In this document: one piece after another, positions 1 through 7,955 of the stretch | How positions within the stretch are numbered: the first letter of the stretch is position 1 | How the letters are laid out: every line of letters starts with the position of its first letter | Source of the DNA: a virus | Strand: one strand, 5' to 3' | Virus record (IMG/VR): IMGVR_UViG_3300008117_000514 | Location: 1-21,078 of that record | Length of the DNA stretch: 21,078 nucleotides | Made by a program: the position numbers and the translations under genes | The notes under the pieces: generated by a model | Told to the model about the DNA's origin: nothing | The model's input: the letters and a program-made list of their open reading frames with translations, nothing else | Database searches by the model: none

Positions 1-73
1 TGGCGGGGTCTGCGGGGATGTGGGCGTTGTCCGCAAGGCGGATGACGGTGGAGGAGGTGGTGAGTTGGTACAT
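1..73 (-). CDS. Small tail-fibre-associated protein, N-terminal fragment (runs off window)
   Basis: The reading frame opens with ATG at 73 and stays open to base 1, giving 24 complete codons (MYQLTTSSTVIRLADNAHIP, then ADPA). A GAGGA ribosome binding site sits 6 bases before the ATG, and the gene starts 8 bases after the tail fibre stop. An opening with an IRLADxAxIPxDP motif is common in short proteins encoded next to phage tail fibres, often annotated as hypothetical or tail-fibre-associated; I recognise the style, not a defined function. The rest of the gene lies outside the window, so length and domains cannot be judged. Confidence 0.6.
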   Translation of the reverse strand, partial: MYQLTTSSTVIRLADNAHIPADPA

Positions 74-81
74 GGTCGTCC

Positions 82-1209
82 TCACAGTTCAATCGACGCA
101 ACGGCGTGACCAAAAAAGGCATTGGAAGCACCAACAGCGGCATTGTTTGATGCAGATACTCGCCGTGTTGATGCGGCCATAGGCGCGTTTACAGCTACGT
201 CTGAGGGAATGCCTGTTCTCCAGGTTCCAGTCGCTCCAGATGAAGGGTTATAAAACGTAACCGTTGGAGCAGCTCTCATTTCAACAGGGAAATCCCACCC
301 ACCCGGGGTGGTGCCATTGGCAGTGCCCACGGAGACTGAATAAATAGCACCAGTGTTAGTTACCGTTCCTGGCGCATCTGCTAAAGAGTAAGTTTTGCAG
401 AAATACCTCTGCGCCAAACCCAACTCCACCCCAAACGGCCGATGCTCAAACGGCGAATCCACCGCGCCCGGCTCAAGCTGTACGCCCGTGATGGCGAAGA
501 TGTTGGTATTGGAATCCAGGCAGTTCACCTGGTTGGCGGTATCCAGAAAGTTCCCCGTCTGCCAAGCCCCTGCCGTGGTCTGGAACGTGCTGCCTGCGGC
601 CAGGACGAAGCACGCCTCCAGGCCGGTGCCGTTGGTCCAGTCCCAGGTGCCGGCGGTGATGAGGCCGCCGGTGACGGTGATGGTCTTGTTTTCCCAGACG
701 TTCGCCGCGTTGACGGTGTATTCGGCCACGTAGCTGCGGTTCAGGCCGGAATTGCGCAGGGCGATGCAGTGCACGCCCGTTTTGCTGCTGCGCGCCCGGA
801 AGCGCAGGGTGAAGGTGCGGCCGATCAGGTCGCGCACGTTGTAGCCTTCGATTCGCTGGCTGATGAAACAGGTGTCGCCGGCGGCGATGCTGGCATCTGC
901 GGTGGTGACGGCTACGCGCAGACTGTTCTGAAACTCGTTATCTGCGGGCACGTCTGCCTGCTGCGAGATAGTGACCACGGCGGCGGACGTATTGCCGAAG
1001 CGCCAGCGGTCCAGGGTGTAGGCGCCGTCTGCCACTGCAGCGAAACTGGCGCCCCGCTGCGCAATATCCATCTTCCCGTTGATGATTCGATTCTTGAACC
1101 CCGCCAGGCTGTTCAGCCCATCCTGCACGTAGGTCAGGAGTTGCGAGTATTTCACCGGGTAGTCGAAGCCGCCTAGCGTGACGTTGTAGGGTGACAAATC
1201 AAATGGCAT
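82..1209 (-). CDS. Tail fibre / receptor-binding protein
   Basis: This 375-residue protein is probably the distal tail fibre that touches the host surface. Near residues 40-70 it carries NRIINGKMDIAQRG followed by a YTLDRW motif, a signature common at the start of phage fibre carbohydrate-binding modules. The middle is a beta-rich, jelly-roll-like stretch ending in a GVQLEPGAVDSPFEHRP motif around residues 242-260, typical of such modules. After an AQRYFCKTYS motif comes a tip region of about 110 residues with an MRAAPTVTFYN motif. ATG 1209 is preceded by GGAG. It is the second-last gene visible in the late operon, as expected for a fibre. The last part (about 82-420) has noticeably lower GC than the rest, suggesting exchange of the tip. 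Specificity cannot be read from the sequence. Confidence 0.8.
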   Translation of the reverse strand: MPFDLSPYNVTLGGFDYPVKYSQLLTYVQDGLNSLAGFKNRIINGKMDIAQRGASFAAVADGAYTLDRWRFGNTSAAVVTISQQADVPADNEFQNSLRVAVTTADASIAAGDTCFISQRIEGYNVRDLIGRTFTLRFRARSSKTGVHCIALRNSGLNRSYVAEYTVNAANVWENKTITVTGGLITAGTWDWTNGTGLEACFVLAAGSTFQTTAGAWQTGNFLDTANQVNCLDSNTNIFAITGVQLEPGAVDSPFEHRPFGVELGLAQRYFCKTYSLADAPGTVTNTGAIYSVSVGTANGTTPGGWDFPVEMRAAPTVTFYNPSSGATGTWRTGIPSDVAVNAPMAASTRRVSASNNAAVGASNAFFGHAVASIEL

Positions 1210-1221
1210 GGCTTGCTCCGT

Positions 1222-2061
1222 TCAAACCTCGATGAATTCAAAGTTCTGGGACCACCGGTTGGGCACCGGCAGGGTGTTGGGCGCGGCCTGGGCGAATTTG
1301 CCGAGCATGCTGTGGTCACGCTCTAGGTCGGCGCCGGCTTCGGGGTAGACGCTCACGAAAATCTCGCGGTGCAGGCCGTTGACTCGGGCCAGGTCTAGCC
1401 ACAGGGCGCGCTCGCTGATGTCCAGCAGGCCCAGGTCAAACGACAGGCGGCGGAAGCTGGCGCGGCGGTCTGTGCGCACGCTGCCGCCCAGGGTGCGGCG
1501 CTGTTCGCTGTTGGTGTCCCACGACAGCGCCAAGCCGTACTCGGCGTTGAACACGGGCGTCAGGTAGCGGCCGATGATGAGGCGGCTGGCCTGCAGGTAG
1601 CCGGCGGGGTTGAGCGGGTCGGCCAGGTCCAGCCGGAAGCTCAGGGCGAAGACCCCCGTGAACCACAAGGTGTAGAACGGCTGCTGCCAGTCATTGAACA
1701 CGCCATTTCCCCAGGGCGCCACGCCCCAGGCGAAACTGCCCCAGCCGATGGAGGTCAGCGGCGTGAGCGTGGTGCTGTCGTACACCACGGTGCCGGTCTG
1801 GTTGGCGCCGGCGTACAGGCGCAGGCGCCAGGTGGCCGCGCCGGTGAGGTTGTGGCCGTACAGCACCAGGGCGCTGCACAGGGTGGATCCGGCGAAGTTG
1901 CCGTTGATGGTTTTGGTGCCGGTGGCGTTGGTGGTGCGGGCCACGCGGGCGCGGCCTTCCAGCTGCAGGTTGCCCACGGGCAACGTGGCGGTGAAGTCAC
2001 CGCTGGTGAGCGTGGCGGCGTCCACGTCGTTGGTGGAGATAACGCGCAGGTTGTTGGCCAT
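1222..2061 (-). CDS. Tail tip protein, probable beta-sandwich domain
   Basis: A 279-residue protein between the putative tail hub gene and the fibre. Its ATG shares one base with the TGA of the upstream gene, so translation is probably coupled. Residues 1-160 are rich in Thr, Gly, Leu and aromatic residues (for example the WGSFAWGVAPWG segment) and look like a discoidin/galactose-binding type beta sandwich. The C-terminal part has charged segments and ends NRWSQNFEFIEV, suggesting an assembly interface. There is no enzyme motif, signal peptide or membrane segment. Position after tape measure and hub supports a distal tail or baseplate role; the exact role (distal tail protein, fibre anchor) is inferred from order only. 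Confidence 0.6.
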   Translation of the reverse strand: MANNLRVISTNDVDAATLTSGDFTATLPVGNLQLEGRARVARTTNATGTKTINGNFAGSTLCSALVLYGHNLTGAATWRLRLYAGANQTGTVVYDSTTLTPLTSIGWGSFAWGVAPWGNGVFNDWQQPFYTLWFTGVFALSFRLDLADPLNPAGYLQASRLIIGRYLTPVFNAEYGLALSWDTNSEQRRTLGGSVRTDRRASFRRLSFDLGLLDISERALWLDLARVNGLHREIFVSVYPEAGADLERDHSMLGKFAQAAPNTLPVPNRWSQNFEFIEV

Positions 2062-3533
2062 CAGACGAAGACCTCAAGTTCGATGCGCCCGCCGGTGAGG
2101 CTTTCGCGCAGGCCCACCACGCGGGCCAGGGTGCCGTTGTTCAGGCCGAAGCGCCCGAGGTTGAGCGCCACCACGTCACCCAGCTTGACCTGCTGCGCGG
2201 CGGTGAAGCCGGCCAGGCGGTACACGTAGCGCAAGGTGCTGTAAAGCGTGGCTTGGCGCGCGGCCTCGGTGTTGGCGGCGGTGGCGTCCAGCAGGGCGGT
2301 GGGCTGCAGGTCTTCGTCGATGGCCAGCAGATGGCCCGTCAGGGTGTTGGTGGCTTTGGCCACGAGGTGCGGCGTCTGCAGGCGTTCGCGCTGGGCTTCG
2401 GTCAGCGTCACGGCGCCGCTGGTGCTGGTGGACCAGAACCGGGCGTAGCCCAGGCGCACGCTTTTGGCGGGCAGGATGCGGCGCACGAGCTGCACGCTGT
2501 TCTCTTCCACGTCGTCAGCGTCCAGGGTCAGCACGGCCGGGGCGGCGGGGGCGCGGAACTGGCCGACGCTGAGCTTGCCGGCGCGGTCAATGGTGTAGAA
2601 GCCGCCCAGGCCGGTGAGCAGGGTGTCCAGCGCCTGCAGCACGGTGGTGGTGTCGTTGTCCACGTACAGGCCCACGGTGGCGCTGATAGCGGTGTTCATG
2701 GCGCTCACACTGGCGGCATCAATGTCGCCGCTGGTGAGCGTGGTGCGCTCGAGCACCAGGCGCTGCATCACATCGGCCGCGGTGGTCACGTAGGTGCCGC
2801 CGGTCTTGCTGCCGCGCACATCGGCGGTGATGGTGCCGGTGAGCGCGCCCGTGAGCGTGATGGTGCCGTTGGCCAGGTCTGCCGTGTAGCCGCCCGTGGC
2901 GCTGCCGTTGACGTACACGGCGTCAATGGCGTGAATCGCGCCATCGTGCACGGCGTAGCGGCGCAGGCCCGCGTCAATCAGCATGGGCGCCACGTTCTTG
3001 CACTCGCCGTAGCAGATGGGGCGGCGGCGGTCTTTGTTGGTGTCTGTGCCGCCGATGAGCGTGGTGCAGGCCGGCACGTTCAACAGGGCCTGGCGGTCAC
3101 GCATGCGCAGGGTGAGCGTGGCGCTGTCGCGGGCCTGGATGTCCTCGAGCGTGCCGCTGAAGACCTGGCGGAAGTCAGCTTTCGGCCAGGTGGGGTCACC
3201 CAGGTACAGGCGCACGGGTCGGCCGTCCCAGGCGTCCGTCAGCCAGGCGTCACGCACGCCGCTGCTGTTGTCGATGTCGATGTCGCCGTAGCCGATGAGG
3301 CTGCGGCCGCGGAAGGCTTCGGCAAGCTGGCTGCGCACCCAGGGCACATCGAGCACGATGTCGTCATACCCGGTGCTGGCGGGGGTGTCGCTGGGCGTGG
3401 TGACGAAGCCGTGGGTGCTCATGTAGCGCGTGACCACGGCGCCGGCGCTGTAGGCTTCGGCCTCCACCAGCACCACGCGGCGCTGGTTGTCGGCGCGCAG
3501 CCAGGCGGTGTATTGGGCGTCACTGATGGGCAT
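2061..3533 (-). CDS. Tail hub / tail tip structural protein
   Basis: A 490-residue protein directly downstream of the tape measure gene, where siphophages usually encode the distal tail and hub proteins. The start ATG (3533-3531) lies one base after the TGA at 3537-3535 that closes the tape measure C-terminal frame, which supports both ends. The N-terminus (MPISDAQYTAWLRADNQRRV) is followed by a beta-rich body of about 150 residues, a short cysteine pair near residues 174-178 (ICYGEC), then long alternating Thr/Gly/Val strands. The C-terminal third includes a KLGDVVALNLGRFGLNNG segment, resembling hub proteins that describe a ring-like barrel. I know of no catalytic motif here. The hub assignment rests on order and general character, so a minor tail protein of another kind is possible. 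Confidence 0.6.
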   Translation of the reverse strand: MPISDAQYTAWLRADNQRRVVLVEAEAYSAGAVVTRYMSTHGFVTTPSDTPASTGYDDIVLDVPWVRSQLAEAFRGRSLIGYGDIDIDNSSGVRDAWLTDAWDGRPVRLYLGDPTWPKADFRQVFSGTLEDIQARDSATLTLRMRDRQALLNVPACTTLIGGTDTNKDRRRPICYGECKNVAPMLIDAGLRRYAVHDGAIHAIDAVYVNGSATGGYTADLANGTITLTGALTGTITADVRGSKTGGTYVTTAADVMQRLVLERTTLTSGDIDAASVSAMNTAISATVGLYVDNDTTTVLQALDTLLTGLGGFYTIDRAGKLSVGQFRAPAAPAVLTLDADDVEENSVQLVRRILPAKSVRLGYARFWSTSTSGAVTLTEAQRERLQTPHLVAKATNTLTGHLLAIDEDLQPTALLDATAANTEAARQATLYSTLRYVYRLAGFTAAQQVKLGDVVALNLGRFGLNNGTLARVVGLRESLTGGRIELEVFV

Positions 3534-3731
3534 GTCAGCTTGGCTTGCTCGCCGGCAATGTCGGGTCGTCGTAGTAGATTTGGTCTGCCAGGGCGCGGCC
3601 GTTCTTGTCCAGCGCCTTCACCAGCGCGCCCTCGAGCTCGCCCACGCGGGCGATCAGGCGCTCCAGCGTGCTGACGGTGGCGGTGGTGCCGGCCGTGGTG
3701 GCTTCCGTCAGCGAAGACAGGCCCTCCATGC
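3419..3731 (-). other. Frameshift region at the tape measure 3' end
   Basis: Without a shift, the tape measure frame runs on to 3419, but the added 104 or so residues are His/Arg/Pro-rich (for example HHGRHHRHRQHAGAP), look like wrong-frame translation, and overlap the next gene by 115 bases. The alternative frame from ATG 3729 to TGA 3535 encodes 64 residues with good protein character (TVSTLERLIARVGELEGALV, then a DKNGRALADQIYYDD motif), and its stop lies one base from the next start. Skipping the single C at 3730 joins the two. No ribosome binding site is seen before ATG 3729, and no heptamer of the usual slippery type is present, so an indel or sequencing error is more likely than programmed recoding. 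Confidence 0.7.
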
Positions 3732-6700
3732 TGGTTGGCCAGGGTGGACAAGCTGCCGCCGTTGGACTCCAAGAACCGGCCCACGGGCGCGAAGGCTTCG
3801 CCCAGGGTCAGCAGCTGCGAAAGCCGCTGGCGGCCTTGCTCGTTGCTCACGTCGGTGCCTTCCACCAGGCGACGGAAGTCCGCGCGGCTGAAGATTTGCG
3901 TGTCAATGCCCAGGCTGGCAAGCTGGTCACGCACCTGGCGGGCCTGGATGCCGGCCAGCTCGGCTTCTTCGTAGTAGTTGGCGGCGAAGCTCTGCGTCTT
4001 CGCCACGAAGCTCTCCATCCCGCCCGCGAAGCCCAGCAGCTGCTCACGCGCATCCACGCTGAGGTTGGCCACGCGGCTGAACACGCCGCCGAACTCGTTG
4101 ATGGCCTCGCTGAATTTCTGCAGGCCGGCCAGGCGTTGCAGGGTGTCAGAGATAGCCTCACCGGCCTTCTGGAAGGGCGCAAGCTGGCCCTGGAAGGTGG
4201 TGGCCAGGTCTGCGGCGTAGCGGCCGAACAGGGCCTGGATCTCGGCCTGGTCTTTGGTGGCGTCGCCCGAGAGTTTGATTTTGAACTGCGTGGTCACGGT
4301 GCTCAGCGCATCGCCCGGCAGTTTCAGGGCCTGGGCCCAGGCGCGCGTGCTGTCCAGCACGCCCATGGCGCCGGCCGTGAGGGCGGCAGAGGTTTCGTCG
4401 CCCAGGGCGCTGAAGTTGGTGCCGCTGCGGTTGCTGCGGAACCAGCCGCCTTTCTGGAACCAGTCCGCGAAGGATTGGCCGGTGGCCGCGCCACCGCTGA
4501 GCGAGCCCATGATGCCGCTGTCGCGCATTTCGGGGGCCTTGCGGCCGAAGGCGCGATTCACCAAGCCCCCCACCAGACCGGCGATCGGCCCGATGCCGGG
4601 GATGGCCGAGGCGATGCCGGCGATGGTGTTGACGGCGCCGCCTGCGCTGTAGCCGCCGGACAGGCCCTTGCTCAGGCCGTAGCCCAGGAAGCCGTTGCCC
4701 AGCATGCCCAGGCCGGAACCGAGCATGCTGCCCATGCCCGTGGGGCCGGCCACCAGGTTGCCGCCGATGTTTTGCACCGTGGAAAGGCCCAGCGCCTGGC
4801 CCACGGTGCTGTTCATGATCTGCATGGCCAGCGTGTTGACGACGCTGCCGTTCAGCAAGGTGGAAGCCGCGCCCAGCAGGCTACCGATGCCACCCACGCC
4901 GGCCATGCCCCCCGCACCGGCCGCGCCCGTGCCGGCAGACGCACCGCCAGAGAACCCCATGGCACCGGCAAAGGCCCCGGCGATGGGGTTGACGATGGCC
5001 TGAATGACGGGGCGCAGCACCATGCTGCGGAACAAGCCCTTGATGTACTCCCAGGCCGACTTGCCGCCCTGCATCAGGGCGTCGGAGAGGGATTGGCCGA
5101 TCTGGTCGGTGGTGCGGCGCCACTCGTCTTCGATCTTGCGGGTTTGCTCGATGCTGTCGCGCACGGTTTCGCGGTTGACGATGGCCTCGCGCACGCTCTT
5201 GGCGTATTCGTCGTATTCGTGGGTGCCGGCCTTGACGCCGCGGGCCTCAGCCGCCAGCAGGGCGATGGTGACCTCACGCTCGACGTTGCTCATCTGCAGC
5301 ATCGCTGTCTCGCGCTCGATGGCCTCGATGAGGCCCTGCGAGGTCTTCAGGCGCTGGGTGTCGATGATCTCCTGCGCGTCCTGGTCTTTGAGGGCGCTGC
5401 GGCGGGCCATGATCTCGCGGTCTGCAGCTTCCACGGTGGCCGTGGCCAGGGCCTGGCGCACGCTGATGCGCTCACGAATGGCGGCGGCCTGGGCCTTGAG
5501 GGAGTCGTACTCTTTGGCGTCCAGGTTGCGGTCCATCGCGCGGATGGCCTGGGTTTCCAGCAGCACGGCCTGCTCTTCTTCGCGGGCGCTGATGATGTCT
5601 TGGAAGGCCTGCTTGCCCAGCACCATCTGGGCCACCTGCTCGGCCATGGTCTGGTTTTCCCTGACCATCTTCTCAGCGCTCAGGCTCAAGGTTTCCAGGT
5701 ACTTCTCACGCACCTTGACGGCTTCGCCCGTGGCCTTGGCTTCGTCGCTCAGGCCCTCGCTGCCACCCTTGCCGGCGTATGAGGCGCGGATGGCGGCAAT
5801 GCGGCGCTCCACCTCGGCCTGGGCGATCTTGCCTTCCAGGCCCAGGCGCTGGGCCTCAGTGATCTCCTTCTGCATCTTCTGCTGGTCACTGAGGTACTGG
5901 CTGCCCTTTTTGTCCCACTCGACGCGGGCCTTCACCATGGCGGCACGCTCAGCGTCCAGCGTGATGCCGCGGGCTTGCAGGCGCACTTGCTCTTGCAGGA
6001 AGGCTTCTTGCAGGCGCAGGGCGTCGATGGCGGGTTGGTAGGCGACCCGGTTGTCGCTGCGGGCTGAGGCCTGCGCGGACGTGCGCTGGGCGAGCTGGTC
6101 GCGCACGGTCTGAAGCTGCTTCTCCAGGCTGTCTTCACGGCCCAGGCCCAGCATGGCATCCCAGGCTTTCTTGGCGTTGTCCGCCACAAAGCGCCAGCTC
6201 TTCTCAACGTAGCCGAGTTGCTCTTCCAGCGTTTTCGCGCTCGCCTTTGTCTTGGCCAGCGCGGCTTCCGTGGCCACGGCGCTTGCCTCGGCGGTGCGCC
6301 CCTGGGCCTCTAGGGCCTTCACTTGCTCGTAGACGCTCAGCGTGAGGAAGCGCGTGCTCTCGTTGAGCTTGATGGATGCAGTCAACGGATCTTTGGCCAG
6401 GGCGGCGAACTGCTTGGCGGTTTCCTCAGCAGCAGGCCCGCCCGCGCGCTCCAACTCGATGGCGGCTTGGGCCACGCGCTCCAATGAACTGGCGGCGATG
6501 TCGCCACTGGCAGCCATGGCAGCCAGGACTTCAGCGGCCCGGCCCTGAGTGCCGGCCACGGCGCTGATGCGCGCAGCCATCTGGTCCAGCGCGCCAGCCG
6601 TGGTGCCCGCAGCGTTGCCGCTGAGCGTGATGGCCTTGACATAGGCGTCCATTTCACGCGAACCCATGAACGCGGCCAGGCTCACCGTACCCAGGGCAGC

Positions 6701-7123
6701 GGCGGCCACCGTCAGCGGGCTGATGAGCGTGCGCAGGTAGCCAGTCACACCCGAGATGGCCTGGCCGATGCCGCCGTAGGAATCCTTGATCTGTCCGCCC
6801 TGCTGGATGAACACCATCCACGCCGGCATGCCGCTGGCCAGGCTGGTGACCACATCGGTCATCTGCATGGCAAGCTGGCGGTTGGCTTGGCGCAGCAGGT
6901 TGGCTTCCACGCGGGCCTCGCGGGTCTGCTGCGTGTACTGCGCCATGGCCTGGCTGACGTTGCCGATGCCGGCCGTGCTGCCCCCAAGCTGTTGGAAAGC
7001 ATCGGCCACGCGCAAGGTCTGCGCGTCCACCGCGCCCATGGCCTGCTCGACCTTGACAAGCTGCGCCTGGACGGCCTCAGCGCCCGTGACGCCCAGCTTG
7101 ATACCGATGTCGCTGCCGCTCAT
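3535..7123 (-). CDS. Tail tape measure protein (frame disrupted near C-terminus)
   Basis: The tape measure protein sets tail length and occupies the tail tube lumen. Residues about 75-155 carry the TMP_2-type signature (LRQANRQLAMQMTDVV, then an IQQGGQIKDSYGGIG motif and a hydrophobic segment near 132-153). Residues about 280-660 are long charged, Ala/Gln/Glu-rich helices. A lambda-type C-terminal tape measure signature follows near 665-730 (DEWRRTTDQIG, then SAWEYIKGLFRSMVLRPV), then a Gly/Ala-rich hydrophobic stretch to about 860. The frame from ATG 7123 is sound through residue 1131 (base 3731). There it shifts by one base: the natural C-terminus continues in another frame from 3729 to the TGA at 3535. 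Corrected length is about 1195 residues, normal for a tail near 180 nm by the usual rule (my estimate). It follows the G/GT chaperone genes directly. Confidence 0.9.
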
Positions 7124-7135
7124 GCGCGCACCGCC

Positions 7136-7558
7136 CTACCGGGCGCTCCGGTCACTGGCCTTGCGCTGGCGGCGCCACTCCGCAAGGGTTTCGTCTTCAA
7201 GGATCTGCAGCTCGGCCAGTACTTCGGGCACCCGGGGGCGCTGCACCAGGCGGCGCATGCGGATGAGGCTTTCCACGCCGGCGTAGTCCAGGCCCGTGGG
7301 GCCGTCAAAGCCCACGCGCCACTGTGTGCGGCAGGCGAGGAAGACGCGCACAGCCTCTTCGTGCTCGCGCCAGAGGTAGAAGACGCGCTGCTGGCGCGTT
7401 GACGGCTCATCGACGGCCGCAAGCCCGAAAGCGGCCAGGGCCGCTTTGGTCTCGTCACCGCCGTCGTCTTGTTCTTCGTCATCGGATGCAGGTAGCGCGT
7501 CGTCATCGTTGCCTCGGACCAATTCACCGCGGGCAAGAAGGCGCGCTACCTCCCGGAG
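7136..7558 (-). CDS. Tail assembly chaperone, T part (DUF1799-like), made by -1 frameshift
   Basis: This frame supplies the second half of the tail chaperone, equivalent in position to lambda T. It has no ATG; the first possible start is a TTG at 7522 without a good ribosome binding site, but the frame is open back to the slippery site. A -1 slip at 7558-7564 would fuse 108 residues of the upstream gene to 140 residues here (about 248 in all). The join reads LREVARLLARGEL, then an acidic linker (DDDALPASDDEEQDD), then a folded part with VFYLWREHEEAVRVFLACR and a VGFDGPTGLDYAG motif characteristic of the DUF1799 phage family. In lambda, the GT fusion binds the tape measure protein and recruits tube subunits. 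Its stop at 7136 is 12 bases before the tape measure start. Confidence 0.75.
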   Translation of the reverse strand, partial: LREVARLLARGELVRGNDDDALPASDDEEQDDGGDETKAALAAFGLAAVDEPSTRQQRVFYLWREHEEAVRVFLACRTQWRVGFDGPTGLDYAGVESLIRMRRLVQRPRVPEVLAELQILEDETLAEWRRQRKASDRSAR

Positions 7559-7881
7559 TTTTTTTCCTTGGCCTTGACGCTGATGGCGTCCACGTAGGCA
7601 TTGAAGATGTGGACATCCATGCCGAACACGTCCAGCAGCTCTTTCAGCGCAGCGCGGTCAAAGGGCAGATCAGCACCGGATCTGTCTTGCATGCCGCTCC
7701 AGCCTTGAGTCACATCGGTGATGAAATCGCTGAAGCCGCGTTTATCGGTCTTGCTCTCTTCCGCCGACACCCGCTTGCAGGTGAGCGTGAAGCTGAAGTC
7801 AGTCTTGCGCCCACCCGCCTCGGGGATGGTGCCGGCCACGGGAACGTCGATGGTGTCGCTGAAGCCAAGGCGCATGGCCAT
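7546..7881 (-). CDS. Tail assembly chaperone, G-like
   Basis: A 111-residue protein between tail tube and tape measure, the fixed position of siphophage tail assembly chaperones (lambda G, HK97 gp14). The body is a small beta-containing domain (DTIDVPVAGTIPEAGG, then a FSFTLTCKRVSAEE strand) followed by a helical segment, consistent with that role but not diagnostic. The start ATG 7881 has a near-perfect AAGGAG site 8 bases upstream. The last codons (KAKEKNSGR, TAG at 7546) pass over an A AAA AAC heptamer, so most ribosomes would make this short form and a minority the longer G-T fusion. The chaperone is not part of the finished virion in known relatives. Confidence 0.75.
   Translation of the reverse strand: MAMRLGFSDTIDVPVAGTIPEAGGRKTDFSFTLTCKRVSAEESKTDKRGFSDFITDVTQGWSGMQDRSGADLPFDRAALKELLDVFGMDVHIFNAYVDAISVKAKEKNSGR
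7558..7564 (-). promoter_or_regulatory. A AAA AAC -1 programmed frameshift site
   Basis: On the minus strand the codons are AAG GAA AAA AAC TCC, so the heptamer A AAA AAC is in the phase required for tandem -1 slippage (X XXY YYZ). It lies 4 codons before the zero-frame stop (TAG 7546-7548), and the -1 frame is open from here to 7136. A similar arrangement joins lambda G and T, where the slippery sequence is GGGAAAG. I did not find a convincing downstream hairpin or pseudoknot by eye. Confidence 0.8.
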
Positions 7882-7908
7882 GTTGTTTTCTCCTTCGGGT
7901 TACAGGCT

Positions 7909-7926
7909 GACGAGCCGAAGCTCGTC
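7909..7926 (-). other. RNA hairpin with UUCG tetraloop (downstream copy)
   Basis: The minus strand reads GACGAGC TTCG GCTCGTC, a perfect 7-base-pair stem closed by a C(UUCG)G tetraloop, an exceptionally stable RNA loop. It lies between the tail tube stop and the ribosome binding site of the G-like gene. There is no U tract, so a simple intrinsic terminator is unlikely; mRNA stabilisation or weak attenuation between an abundant structural protein and a low-dose chaperone is a reasonable inference. Confidence 0.75.
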
Positions 7927-7955
7927 ATTGCCGGAGGTTGTTGCGGTGAAGCGGT

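Noticed and set aside
2253-3674. Long plus-strand open frame (473 codons), and similar ones at 3605-5782 and 15675-17771
   Set aside because: They lie opposite well-supported phage genes, are rich in His, Gly, Ala and Arg from reading GC-rich DNA antisense, and show no recognisable domain.
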